The notes beneath the pieces were generated by a model. It was not told the DNA's origin and made no database searches. It saw only the letters and a list, made by a program, of their open reading frames with translations. Position numbers and translations under genes: made by a program. 8,781 bases of DNA from Candidatus Moraniibacteriota bacterium (GTDB taxonomy: Bacteria > Patescibacteriota > Minisyncoccia > Moranbacterales > UBA2206), in contig DMXN01000036.1 of the NCBI GenBank assembly GCA_003482885.1, forward strand, positions 1 to 8,781. The letters run 5' to 3'. Positions 1 through 6,309 of the stretch are shown here, one piece after another (the first letter of the stretch is position 1; every line of letters begins with the position of its first letter).

Positions 1-398
1 GTCCATTTGAAAATAAACCAACCGAAAAGAAGTGAAAGCAAAACAATCGGAACGCGCGCCCAAAAAATTATTCGATCTGGATCATTGCCGACTTGCCAAA
101 AAAGATTGTGTCCCGCTTCCCATTGACCATTAACATCAGTTGTCCAAAATTTTTGTGTCGTGTCAAAATTAAGATTAAGAAATATTAAAGGCAAAGCCGC
201 TAAGTCTTTCAAAAGCGGAGGGTGTTCGGGATTGAGCCGCGCGTCGCGCATCGTAAGATAAGAATAGCCGGCTGGAATGTGAGCGGTTTCATCAAAAATA
301 GCGCTATCATTCCATGCATTAAAAACCGACACGACAAACATAAAAGCGAGAATAATTCCGACGATTATTTTGTGATTTTTTTCCAAGAATTTTTGCAT
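1..398 (-). CDS. GT-C (GT39/ArnT-like) membrane glycosyltransferase, N-terminal part, runs off the window
   Basis: The first 132 codons of a longer gene are present; the rest lies beyond base 1. Translation from the ATG at 398-396 gives a short basic N-terminus, a first membrane helix (about residues 10-28), then an extracytoplasmic loop with D36-E37, H40 and the stretch NPEHPPLLKDLA at 56-67. This pattern (an acidic pair just after helix 1, then an HPPL-type motif) is characteristic of GT39/PMT_2 polyprenol-phosphate-sugar-dependent glycosyltransferases, in which the acidic pair contributes to catalysis. A second membrane segment begins near residue 115. Such enzymes transfer a sugar from a lipid carrier to an acceptor on the outer face of the cytoplasmic membrane; donor and acceptor cannot be read here. 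It is co-directional with the complete GT at 920-2512, separated from it by the DUF559 cassette. No clear Shine-Dalgarno sequence precedes the start. Confidence 0.85.
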   Translation of the reverse strand, partial: MQKFLEKNHKIIVGIILAFMFVVSVFNAWNDSAIFDETAHIPAGYSYLTMRDARLNPEHPPLLKDLAALPLIFLNLNFDTTQKFWTTDVNGQWEAGHNLFWQVGNDPDRIIFWARVPIVLLSLLFGWFIFKW

Positions 399-439
399 AG
401 AGGTTTTTTAGTTTTATTAAAAAATATTTTTTATTTATA

Positions 440-491
440 TTCTCCTCTCCTTTCGGGAGAGGATGTCGCGTACTCGCGACAGGTGAGGGAA
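440..491 (+). repeat. Left copy of the cassette's inverted repeat (two hairpins)
   Basis: Hairpin 1 pairs TCCTCTCC (443-450) with GGAGAGGA (456-463) around a 5-nt loop. Hairpin 2 pairs TGTCGCG (464-470) with CGCGACA (475-481) around TACT. A tail ending in GTGAGGGAA (483-491) points toward the gene. It aligns without gaps to the reverse complement of 858-909, with about 44 of 52 positions identical by hand count. Confidence 0.85.
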
Positions 492-495
492 GGGT

Positions 496-846
496 TCACA
501 AAAATTCTTCCAGTTTTAAAAATACTCCATCTAAATTAGAATTGATTTCTTCATTCCAAATTCGTATTACTTTAAAACCTTGCCTTTCTAAATAATTCGT
601 TCGCTCTAAATCGTAGTTTTCTTGCTCGCTATGCTGCCAGCCGTCCAGTTCGATAATCAATTTCTTCTCTAAACAAATAAAATCTACGATGTATTTCCCG
701 AGCTGGTATTGTCTTCTGAATTTTAATTTTTTAAAGTTTCTATTTTTAATTCTTGACCAAATAATTATTTCTTGCGGAGTGGCGTTTTTTCTTAAGTTTC
801 TGCTTCGTTGTAAAACTTTTTCCGGTAATTTTGTTTTGATTTTCAT
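496..846 (-). CDS. DUF559 (Vsr-like, PD-(D/E)XK-fold) endonuclease-domain protein
   Basis: The 116-residue product matches the DUF559 pattern over its full length, as remembered from the family. It has RNLRKNATPQE (16-26) with W30, then FRRQYQLGKYIVDFIC (43-58), then IIELDGWQH (64-72), then GFKVIRIWNEEI near the end. The candidate metal-binding residues of the PD-(D/E)XK-type site are E26, D55, E66 and D68, followed by Q71-H72. Single-domain proteins of this length are typical of the family. The biochemical activity of most members is not established, so a DNA-nicking or cleaving role is inferred from the fold. The ATG at 846-844 has only a distant GAGGGA (859-864 read on the minus strand), lying inside the right repeat. 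The gene almost fills the gap between the two inverted repeats and does not look like a member of a biosynthetic operon. Confidence 0.85.
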   Translation of the reverse strand: MKIKTKLPEKVLQRSRNLRKNATPQEIIIWSRIKNRNFKKLKFRRQYQLGKYIVDFICLEKKLIIELDGWQHSEQENYDLERTNYLERQGFKVIRIWNEEINSNLDGVFLKLEEFL

Positions 847-857
847 CGGTTGGCTTT

Positions 858-909
858 TTCCCTCATCTGTCCTGAGTACGGGACATCTTCTCCCTAAGGG
901 AGAAGAGAA
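858..909 (-). repeat. Right copy of the cassette's inverted repeat (two hairpins)
   Basis: Hairpin 1 pairs TCTTCTCCC (886-894) with GGGAGAAGA (898-906) around TAA. Hairpin 2 pairs TGTCC (868-872) with GGACA (881-885). The tail TTCCCTCA (858-865) faces the gene. Compared with the left copy, one base pair in each hairpin has changed on both sides (C-G to T-A in hairpin 1, G-C to C-G in hairpin 2), so the folding is kept while the sequence drifts. No T-run follows in either direction, so it is not a typical intrinsic terminator. Confidence 0.85.
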
Positions 910-919
910 ATTAAAATTA

Positions 920-2512
920 TTATTGCATTATGTAAAAACTTAATCCATAATTATCTTTTTTTTCTTCCAGTTGCAAATCAGGAAATTTATTTTGTAAATA
1001 ATTTATTACATCATCGTTTTTGTCAGTGAGGATGATAATGAAATCCTTGGTTTTCGGTCGGAGATATTCAATTTGTCCGGAATAGACCAAGTTAAGATTG
1101 AGCATTTTTTGGTTGAATAATATGATCGGAATTCTTTGCATATTTTCCGCCACAACAAATTTTTCTTTTTGCGTCGGCAGAGTTTTGAGATAAACGGAAA
1201 TATCCATCAATACTTTTTCAAAAGAGCGGGCGGTTTCTGTTCGTGTTGCCCAAAAGCGATGATATTTTATTCCATTGAAAAATCCGATACTCAAAAGCAT
1301 TAAAATTATCAGCGCCATAAATAATTTTCGAGAAAATAGAGAATATTTTTCAGCGCGTTCGATGAAATAATCAATCGCAAGAGCGGCAAAAATGAAAACT
1401 ACGGGCAGTGTTCCGATGGCGCGAAGAGCATGGGGTAGCCCCTCGGCGGTCATAAATTCCGGCGCCAGCATAATAAAAAACCAAGCAATGAGAAATAAAT
1501 ATAAATTCATTTTTTCGCTTTGTTCTTTTTTAAAAATTCGCAGGGTGAATAATCTGATTAAGCGCAAAATGGAATAAATCAGGCCGAAAAGAAAAGCGGT
1601 GCCGGAAAAAATGTCCAAAATAGGATACGGCGGAAAATTATGCCGCCAATTCATATCGCCGACAAAATTGTATTTTATAAGACTCAAAAAAAGGCTCCAA
1701 GAAAATGTTTTAATAGGGTGTCCGCCATTAACTTCCGGAGAAAGTACGGAAACTGAAGCAGAGCGGGATTCCAAATATTCCGGATGAATGTAAAAAGTAT
1801 AAAACATCGGAGCGGCGGCAATAATTGTAAAAATTGAAAAAACCAAAATTTGTTTCCAATAATCTTTCAAGAAATCTTTTCGCGAAAGAATAAAACTGAT
1901 AAGCGCTACGATCAGAATTACCGGCGCGATGCGGAAAGCGATGTAAGTGTGAAGACCAATTCCAAAAACTAAACCGCCAAAAGCAAAATCCGTCCATTTT
2001 TTTGTGCGCAAACCCTTCCAAAGAAAATAAAAAGAAAAAACCAAAACCATCGGAAGCATATTGGCGCGAAAGGAAATGCGGGAAAAATTGATCGCCCAAT
2101 AAGAAACGGCGACCAAATATCCGGCAATTAGCGCAATGCGTTCTCGCCGGCTTTCCAAATAATCCGCAAAAAGTTCTTTGGTCAAAAGATATGTTCCAAG
2201 AATTGTCAGAGTTCCGCAAAGAATAGCGGGAAGTTTGAGCGACATAACACTAATGCCGAAAAGTGAAAAACATAACGCGACCAAATTCATAAACAAACCC
2301 TCGCGGCCGTTATTGGCGGGATAAAACCATTGATAATCGCCGGTATTTATGGCGTTTATCGCGTCAATGCCATTGACGGCTTCATCAGGATAAACTCCCG
2401 GCGGGGTGTTTTCGATATTGTAAAATCGCAAAAAAAATCCCAGCGCGACAATCGCCGCAATCGAAACATAAATCCAAATTTTATTTTTTTGCATTTGTTT
2501 TGTCTTTGTCAT
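920..2512 (-). CDS. GT-C (GT39/PMT_2-type) membrane glycosyltransferase
   Basis: The 530-residue protein has about eleven hydrophobic segments. The first membrane helix (about 12-30) is followed by the loop PPGVYPDEAVNGIDA (37-51), whose D43-E44 fits the conserved acidic pair of GT39/ArnT-like enzymes, and by NGREGLFMNL (68-77). Further helices fill about 72-410. Residues from about 418 to the end form a soluble, probably extracytoplasmic domain. The family transfers sugars from polyprenyl-phosphate donors on the outer face of the cytoplasmic membrane; the acceptor (lipid, protein or surface glycan) cannot be told. The first ATG (2512-2510) lies inside a hairpin repeat, and a second ATG at 2494 (residue 7, sequence MQKNK) would remove only six residues, so the start is uncertain. 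The gene stops 11 bp before the DUF559 cassette and is followed by a second GT of similar type. Confidence 0.88.
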   Translation of the reverse strand: MTKTKQMQKNKIWIYVSIAAIVALGFFLRFYNIENTPPGVYPDEAVNGIDAINAINTGDYQWFYPANNGREGLFMNLVALCFSLFGISVMSLKLPAILCGTLTILGTYLLTKELFADYLESRRERIALIAGYLVAVSYWAINFSRISFRANMLPMVLVFSFYFLWKGLRTKKWTDFAFGGLVFGIGLHTYIAFRIAPVILIVALISFILSRKDFLKDYWKQILVFSIFTIIAAAPMFYTFYIHPEYLESRSASVSVLSPEVNGGHPIKTFSWSLFLSLIKYNFVGDMNWRHNFPPYPILDIFSGTAFLFGLIYSILRLIRLFTLRIFKKEQSEKMNLYLFLIAWFFIMLAPEFMTAEGLPHALRAIGTLPVVFIFAALAIDYFIERAEKYSLFSRKLFMALIILMLLSIGFFNGIKYHRFWATRTETARSFEKVLMDISVYLKTLPTQKEKFVVAENMQRIPIILFNQKMLNLNLVYSGQIEYLRPKTKDFIIILTDKNDDVINYLQNKFPDLQLEEKKDNYGLSFYIMQ

Positions 2513-2587
2513 TCCCGCGAAGGCGGGAATCTAGTCTCGCATTTCTTTATGATTATATGCTGGATCCCCGTTTTCACGAGGATGACA
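2507..2587. repeat. 81-bp MITE-like element of two related hairpins overlapping a gene start
   Basis: Two 28-bp arms, 2507-2534 and 2560-2587, are inverted copies of one another (21 of 28 positions identical by hand count) around a 25-bp AT-rich centre. Each arm itself folds: ATTCCCGC/GCGGGAAT around GAAG in the left arm, and the equivalent 8-bp stem (one G-T wobble) around a GAAA-type loop in the right arm. Most arm differences fall in paired positions and preserve pairing. The outer ends read TGTCAT inward from both sides. From memory, TCATTCCCGCG-type repeats of this kind are scattered in many bacterial genomes. The left end overlaps the first two codons of the 920-2512 gene, and the element would lie in that gene's 5' leader. 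Confidence 0.8.
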
Positions 2588-2618
2588 AGAAAAAATAGTT
2601 TAATTGAATTATGCAAAA

Positions 2619-2627
2619 AGTATAGCA
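2619..2627 (-). promoter_or_regulatory. Candidate extended -10 promoter for the glycosyltransferase genes
   Basis: Read on the minus strand this is TGCTATACT, an extended -10 (TGn followed by TATACT, one mismatch to TATAAT). No good -35 is visible, which an extended -10 can tolerate. Transcription would start near 2612 and give a leader of about 100 nt containing the hairpin element. Confidence 0.4.
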
Positions 2628-2661
2628 TATTTTTTTGATGGCGAAAAATGATTTTTTGGTG

Positions 2662-2667
2662 TATAAT
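2662..2667 (+). promoter_or_regulatory. Candidate -10 box for the 2708 operon
   Basis: A perfect TATAAT lies 40 bp before the ATG at 2708. The -35 is poor: TTGATG at 2635-2640 has a 21-bp spacer, and a 17-bp spacer gives TGGCGA. The predicted start near 2674 leaves a leader of about 34 nt. The 2588-2707 stretch otherwise shows only AT-rich DNA and the opposing promoter candidate. Confidence 0.45.
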
Positions 2668-2707
2668 TTTGGCAGAAGAAAATAATTAGTTTTCTAAAAT
2701 TAAAATT

Positions 2708-3757
2708 ATGCCTAGCGAAATAAAAAAACCAATTATAATTAAAGATTTTAAAGATTTGGGAGATAAATTAGACAAAGCGAGTCTTCCATCTGTTGATGTT
2801 GACAAAGAAAATGACAAAACTAAAAAAACTGGAAGTTCATTAAATGGTCATTTGAAAAATATGTTGCAAGAAGTAGTCAATGAGCAAAACAAAGAAGCAA
2901 AAAAAAGAGATAATGTCTCAAGGTTTTTGTGGGAGGAACTAAAATCTGCCATAGAGAAAAGATTTGGCGCCGGTATGTCTTTTAAAAGATTCATAACTGA
3001 TGAAATGGCAAACAGTTTCATCAAAAAACTAGGAGAGCTTTTTTATATCAATGAAAAAGGTTTTATCAAATCCAAAAAGGGACTTTTTAATGAATTTGCG
3101 GAGGGAGTAAAAAAATTTAAGGAAAACTATTTGGCTGATATTGATAACGCGATTGAAAAAAAGGAAAAAGTGAAGGAAAAGAAAAAGGAAAAAGAAATAA
3201 AAATAAAAGAATCAGGCGAGCTAAGAAAGAGAAATTTTTTAGAAAAATATCCGATCGGGACTCATTATCATAGTGAAAATAGCGGTGTTTTAGTGATTGA
3301 GAATTATATTTCCGCGCTTAAATCCGATAAGGATAGGGTTGAAATTTCCTGCGGGAAAAACGGGTTTCCCGAGGAAACGAAAAAAATTTCACGCAAAGAA
3401 TTTTTTGAAATGATGAAAGAATACAGCAAAGAATCTGCGATAGCCTCTTCTGGAATCGCGCCGGAAAATCCGGAGTCGGAAACGGAATTTAACGCTGAAC
3501 AGGAATTTACGGAAGGCGAAAAAGAAATACTGGAAATTTATTTAGAAGACGCGAAGGAAATGGTTGATTATATAAACAGTCTTGATTATGAAGGAGAATT
3601 TGGCTATCGAGAAGATAGGGTTGCTGTATTGCGGGATGCGGATTTGGAAAGATTTTGGGATAAATTTGAACAAGGAATTTTAAAAGAAGCGGAATTTGTA
3701 GGAGAAAAATTAAAAAAAGCTATCGAGTATTGGAAAAAAAGGTCTATGGAAAAATAA
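2708..3757 (+). CDS. Lysine-rich soluble protein of unknown function
   Basis: I do not recognise this 349-residue protein. There is no signal peptide or membrane helix, so it is probably cytoplasmic. Residues 1-70 are charged and probably disordered. Residues about 75-145 are helical, with hydrophobic spacing (SRFLWEELKSAIEKRFG and onward). Residues about 149-175 are an almost pure K/E run likely to form a single helix or coiled coil. Residues about 181-240 (starting YPIGTHYHSENSGVLVIENY) look like a small beta-rich domain followed by a helix. An acidic linker precedes a last helical stretch from about 270. The start is the first ATG after a TATAAT box; no Shine-Dalgarno sequence is seen. It is the first of four co-directional genes and ends 23 bp before the most likely start of the next. 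Confidence 0.75.
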   Translation: MPSEIKKPIIIKDFKDLGDKLDKASLPSVDVDKENDKTKKTGSSLNGHLKNMLQEVVNEQNKEAKKRDNVSRFLWEELKSAIEKRFGAGMSFKRFITDEMANSFIKKLGELFYINEKGFIKSKKGLFNEFAEGVKKFKENYLADIDNAIEKKEKVKEKKKEKEIKIKESGELRKRNFLEKYPIGTHYHSENSGVLVIENYISALKSDKDRVEISCGKNGFPEETKKISRKEFFEMMKEYSKESAIASSGIAPENPESETEFNAEQEFTEGEKEILEIYLEDAKEMVDYINSLDYEGEFGYREDRVAVLRDADLERFWDKFEQGILKEAEFVGEKLKKAIEYWKKRSMEK

Positions 3758-3780
3758 GTTTATATATTTTCGCAAAAGTT

Positions 3781-5940
3781 ATGGAAAAAATAAAATTAAA
3801 AAGTTCGGCTCAAGCTATCGATGAAGAAATGGAAAGACTGCGAGAAGCAAGAGCGGAAAAAATAAAAAAAATAAAAGACAAAAAAACAGAAACTGTCTCG
3901 GATATTGGTAAAGACGGCAAAGAAGTTGCTGGAAGGGATGAAGCCGAAAAATTTTTGCCGGTTAAGAAAGAAGAATCGCTAAAACCTCAAGAATTTAAAT
4001 TGCAAGAACCGGGGGAAATTCCGGTTGCGGAAGAACCTGCGAAAATTGAAAAGCCCGAGGAAAATTTGGATTTGGAAAAAATGAAACAAGAAGTGGATGA
4101 CGCGAGGAGGAAATATATTGAAAAAGATTACGAGGCGGATAAAAAAGCGGGGTGGCTTTTTAGTATTTTAAAAATCGGAAAAAGAAATTTAGGCAAGTTT
4201 AGCGAAGAAGTAGATAATGTGAAAATAAACTACGAGGATGTTTTGAAAAAATATAAAGACGCGATGATTGAAGTGACTGTTTCCGGCGGAGGCGATTTTG
4301 AAAAGGTCATAAGATATTTTCAAATTACGGAAAGTTTGAATTTGAGAATTGGCAGAGAAGATTTGAAAATGGAAAAGCATCCGAGTTGGGAAAAATGGAA
4401 AGGAATTGCAGTTGGATCTATTGACAGATACAGAAAAATTTGCGCTATGCCGGGAAATAAGTTATCGCAATGGCTTGGAAAATATGGATATGGCGGGAAA
4501 TGGGTTGGTCTTGGCGCCGGCGCTGTTATAACTTCAACATTATTGGCGCAAGCCGGATTGAGAAGCGCAAGTTTACCGGTGGCTGTATTTATTGGAATTG
4601 TTTCGACGGTCGGTTATAAAAAAATGTTGGAAACTTTTGCCGAATCAAGCAGGACGAAAAAAGATGAAAAAGAAGTGAAAACGGCGCAAAAAGAAATGGA
4701 AGAGGGAAATTTTGATATGAAAGACAGAGTCGCGAAGTTGAATGAAATATTGGATAAAAAAATTGGAGCGTTGGATGAAAGAGTTCAAAAAGAAAAAGCA
4801 TATAAAAGATGGCGGACTTTTGGAGCGATAGTGTTGGGTGGTGCGACAGTTTTTGGCGGAAGAAAGCTGGGAGAATTGGCAAGCGAAAAAATCAAAGTTG
4901 GTTTGGGAAAAATTCAAGACAGCGAATGGAATCAGCATTTGAGCGATAAAATTTTCGGGATGGATGAGCAAGCGAAGAGTTGGAAAGATACTTTAATCAA
5001 GTCGCATAATTTTGGCGATATTCATAAAATGAGCGAAGAAGCCAGCGGGTTTAAAAAAGGAGCAGCTGGTACTGCCAGCATTCACGAAGCAATTGCGCCT
5101 AACGCCGAAATTTCTAAAAATATTATTGATATTGAAATTGAAAAAGGCGATAGCATCGAAGGAAATATCATTGAAAAACTTCATGGTCAAGGAATAAAAG
5201 GAGTTAAGGCGGAAAATTTGGCTCATAACATGGCGCTGGATTATGCCAAAATTCATAAAATTTCTTTTGAAGAGTTAAATCGCATTCAGCCAGGCGATCA
5301 TTTGGAATTTAAAATTGATTCAGAGCATTTAGAAAATAGCGAGATAATCAATTTTGAAAGAACATCGGGAATTCCTGCTCATGACACCACGCATATTAAA
5401 GGAGCAACTCAAGTCGCTGAAATTCATAATGAACTTCACGAAAATATTGCGGCAGATCTTGAAAATGCGAAAGTTGATATGGCGCCGATTGAAGATTCCG
5501 GATTGAAAATAAATACAGGTATTGAAAATAATTCGGCAGGTGTTGAAAGCGCGCCGCCGGAAATAAATCATAGCGCGGATATAGTGATGATTGATGGCAT
5601 CAGTGGAACAGCCAGCGAATTGGAAAACATTAGAGAAATCGGTTTTAATATACCGAAAGATTATGAAGCTATCCAAAAAATAAATGTGCTTAAATTTTTA
5701 GAAGAAATGGGCAAAGTTGAAGCGATTAATTCCAGCGGTGGCGATAATTTCGTTTATCCTAATTTGCCGCACAGCGGATTTTTCAACAGGTCTTATATTG
5801 AACAAGGAAAATTGGCTAGCGTTATCAAAAATGCGATTGCTAGAGGAATAATAAGCGCAAGAGAAAATATTACAGTGAGCGAAGCTCTGCGAAAAATCAA
5901 ACCGGAAGACATCGAGTCGTTGTTGAAAATGAAAAAATAG
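3781..5940 (+). CDS. Large predicted membrane protein with coiled coils and a LysM-like segment, function unknown
   Basis: The product has 719 residues from the ATG at 3781. An in-frame TTG at 3730 would add 17 residues and overlap the previous gene by 28 bp. I prefer 3781 because it is an ATG, lies after the upstream stop, and begins a regular charged helix (MEKIKLKSSAQAIDEEMERL). Residues 15-45 are helical and K/E-rich; about 61-98 are a proline/glutamate-rich linker; about 100-225 are helical (LDLEKMKQEVDDARRKYIEK at its start). A hydrophobic pair follows at about 241-260 and 264-279, then a coiled coil (about 280-340), then a glycine-rich hydrophobic segment at about 346-360. Residues about 448-512 resemble a LysM core: IEIEKGDSIEGNIIEKL at the start and ISFEELNRIQPGDHLEFKI at the end. 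LysM domains bind peptidoglycan-type glycans, but the match is partial. The C-terminal 100 residues form an unrecognised folded region. An envelope role is inference. Confidence 0.75.
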   Translation: MEKIKLKSSAQAIDEEMERLREARAEKIKKIKDKKTETVSDIGKDGKEVAGRDEAEKFLPVKKEESLKPQEFKLQEPGEIPVAEEPAKIEKPEENLDLEKMKQEVDDARRKYIEKDYEADKKAGWLFSILKIGKRNLGKFSEEVDNVKINYEDVLKKYKDAMIEVTVSGGGDFEKVIRYFQITESLNLRIGREDLKMEKHPSWEKWKGIAVGSIDRYRKICAMPGNKLSQWLGKYGYGGKWVGLGAGAVITSTLLAQAGLRSASLPVAVFIGIVSTVGYKKMLETFAESSRTKKDEKEVKTAQKEMEEGNFDMKDRVAKLNEILDKKIGALDERVQKEKAYKRWRTFGAIVLGGATVFGGRKLGELASEKIKVGLGKIQDSEWNQHLSDKIFGMDEQAKSWKDTLIKSHNFGDIHKMSEEASGFKKGAAGTASIHEAIAPNAEISKNIIDIEIEKGDSIEGNIIEKLHGQGIKGVKAENLAHNMALDYAKIHKISFEELNRIQPGDHLEFKIDSEHLENSEIINFERTSGIPAHDTTHIKGATQVAEIHNELHENIAADLENAKVDMAPIEDSGLKINTGIENNSAGVESAPPEINHSADIVMIDGISGTASELENIREIGFNIPKDYEAIQKINVLKFLEEMGKVEAINSSGGDNFVYPNLPHSGFFNRSYIEQGKLASVIKNAIARGIISARENITVSEALRKIKPEDIESLLKMKK

Positions 5941-5956
5941 GTCTAATCTAATTTTT

Positions 5957-5962
5957 TATAAT
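5957..5962 (+). promoter_or_regulatory. TATAAT box seven bases before an ATG (possible leaderless start)
   Basis: A perfect TATAAT ends 7 bp before the ATG at 5970, the spacing expected if transcription begins at or next to the start codon. No -35 is found at normal spacing (TTGAAA at 5923-5928 is 28 bp away). In DNA this AT-rich a chance match is quite possible. Confidence 0.3.
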
Positions 5963-5969
5963 AAAAAAA

Positions 5970-6281
5970 ATGAATAATTTGACGCAAACAAAAATGCAAG
6001 ATGAAATCTTAAAAGATTTGGGGATTAAGGGGCTTGCGCCGGAAATGCAAAATAATATTTTGGAAAAAATCGGCGAGCTGATTATCAAGAGAATGTTTTT
6101 GGCGACGGTGGATAAACTTGATTCCAAGGGGGCTGATGAATTTAATAAAATGGCAGAAGAAGAAAAAACACCGGAGGAAGTTGAAACATTTTTGCGGGAA
6201 AAAATCGCCGATTATGATGAAATGCTGGAAAAAATAGTGATCGAAGTGAAAGAAGAAATAAAAAAAGATTTGGCGGTATAA
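5970..6281 (+). CDS. Small helical protein, probable DUF5663 family
   Basis: The 103-residue, all-helical, acidic protein has no signal or membrane segment. The arrangement ILKDLGIKGLAPEMQNNILEK (13-33) followed by IGELIIKRMFLATVDKL and then an E-rich stretch with EEVETFLREKIADYDEML is what I associate with DUF5663. In that family a short helical domain begins with a leucine/glycine turn (LGIKGL), and the proteins occur mainly in CPR genomes; this assignment is from memory. Function is unknown; a partner-binding or regulatory role would be a guess. It lies 29 bp after the large membrane protein gene and 28 bp before the next gene. The start is preceded by TATAAT plus an A-run rather than a ribosome-binding site. 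Confidence 0.7.
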   Translation: MNNLTQTKMQDEILKDLGIKGLAPEMQNNILEKIGELIIKRMFLATVDKLDSKGADEFNKMAEEEKTPEEVETFLREKIADYDEMLEKIVIEVKEEIKKDLAV

Positions 6282-6289
6282 TTTATAAT
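6277..6289 (+). promoter_or_regulatory. Two staggered TATAAT boxes before the 6310 gene
   Basis: TATAAT occurs at 6277-6282, overlapping the stop codon of the preceding gene, and again at 6284-6289. The second would give a start near 6296 and a leader of about 14 nt. Neither has a recognisable -35, so they may be simple AT-richness. Confidence 0.25.
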
Positions 6290-6309
6290 TTTTTTTTAAA
6301 CTTAATTTT

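Larger units (their letters stand above)
440..909. mobile_element. Putative cassette: DUF559 gene bounded by inverted double-hairpin repeats
   Basis: The unit is about 470 bp: an inverted repeat of about 52 bp at each end (440-491 and 858-909) and one gene filling almost all the space between. The gene stops 4 bp from the left repeat and starts 11 bp from the right one. It sits between two co-directional glycosyltransferase genes that would otherwise be about 50 bp apart, as expected for an insertion into an operon. No transposase is encoded and I found no convincing target-site duplication, so mobility is inferred from the architecture alone. The nuclease-like product might act on the hairpin ends, or the unit might be moved by an enzyme encoded elsewhere. 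Confidence 0.5.

Noticed and set aside
443..463. GC-rich hairpin considered as an intrinsic terminator
   Set aside because: No T-run follows the stem on either strand, and the hairpin is one half of a larger inverted repeat found at both ends of the DUF559 gene.
222..539. Plus-strand open frame of 105 codons
   Set aside because: It lies antisense to the first glycosyltransferase gene and the left repeat, and its translation has no domain-like pattern; the minus-strand frame has clear GT39 motifs.
496..846. Considered whether the DUF559 protein is a Vsr mismatch endonuclease belonging to the methyltransferase
   Set aside because: It is more than 6 kb away on the opposite strand, matches DUF559 motifs better than Vsr, and is enclosed by its own repeats.
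440..909. Considered a CRISPR-like repeat pair
   Set aside because: There are only two copies, in inverted orientation, separated by a gene and with internal hairpins; no regular spacer array exists anywhere in the window.
689..943. Plus-strand open frame of 84 codons
   Set aside because: It is antisense to the DUF559 gene and runs through the hairpin repeat; the phenylalanine/leucine-rich translation is what antisense of K/E-rich coding gives.
1728..2219. Minus-strand open frame of 163 codons
   Set aside because: It is an alternate frame inside the complete glycosyltransferase gene, with an F/R/S-rich product and no recognisable domain.
4189..5676. Several minus-strand frames of 63-115 codons opposite the large membrane protein gene
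   Set aside because: They are antisense shadows of AT-rich K/E codons, with Phe/Ile/Asn-rich low-complexity translations and no conserved motifs.
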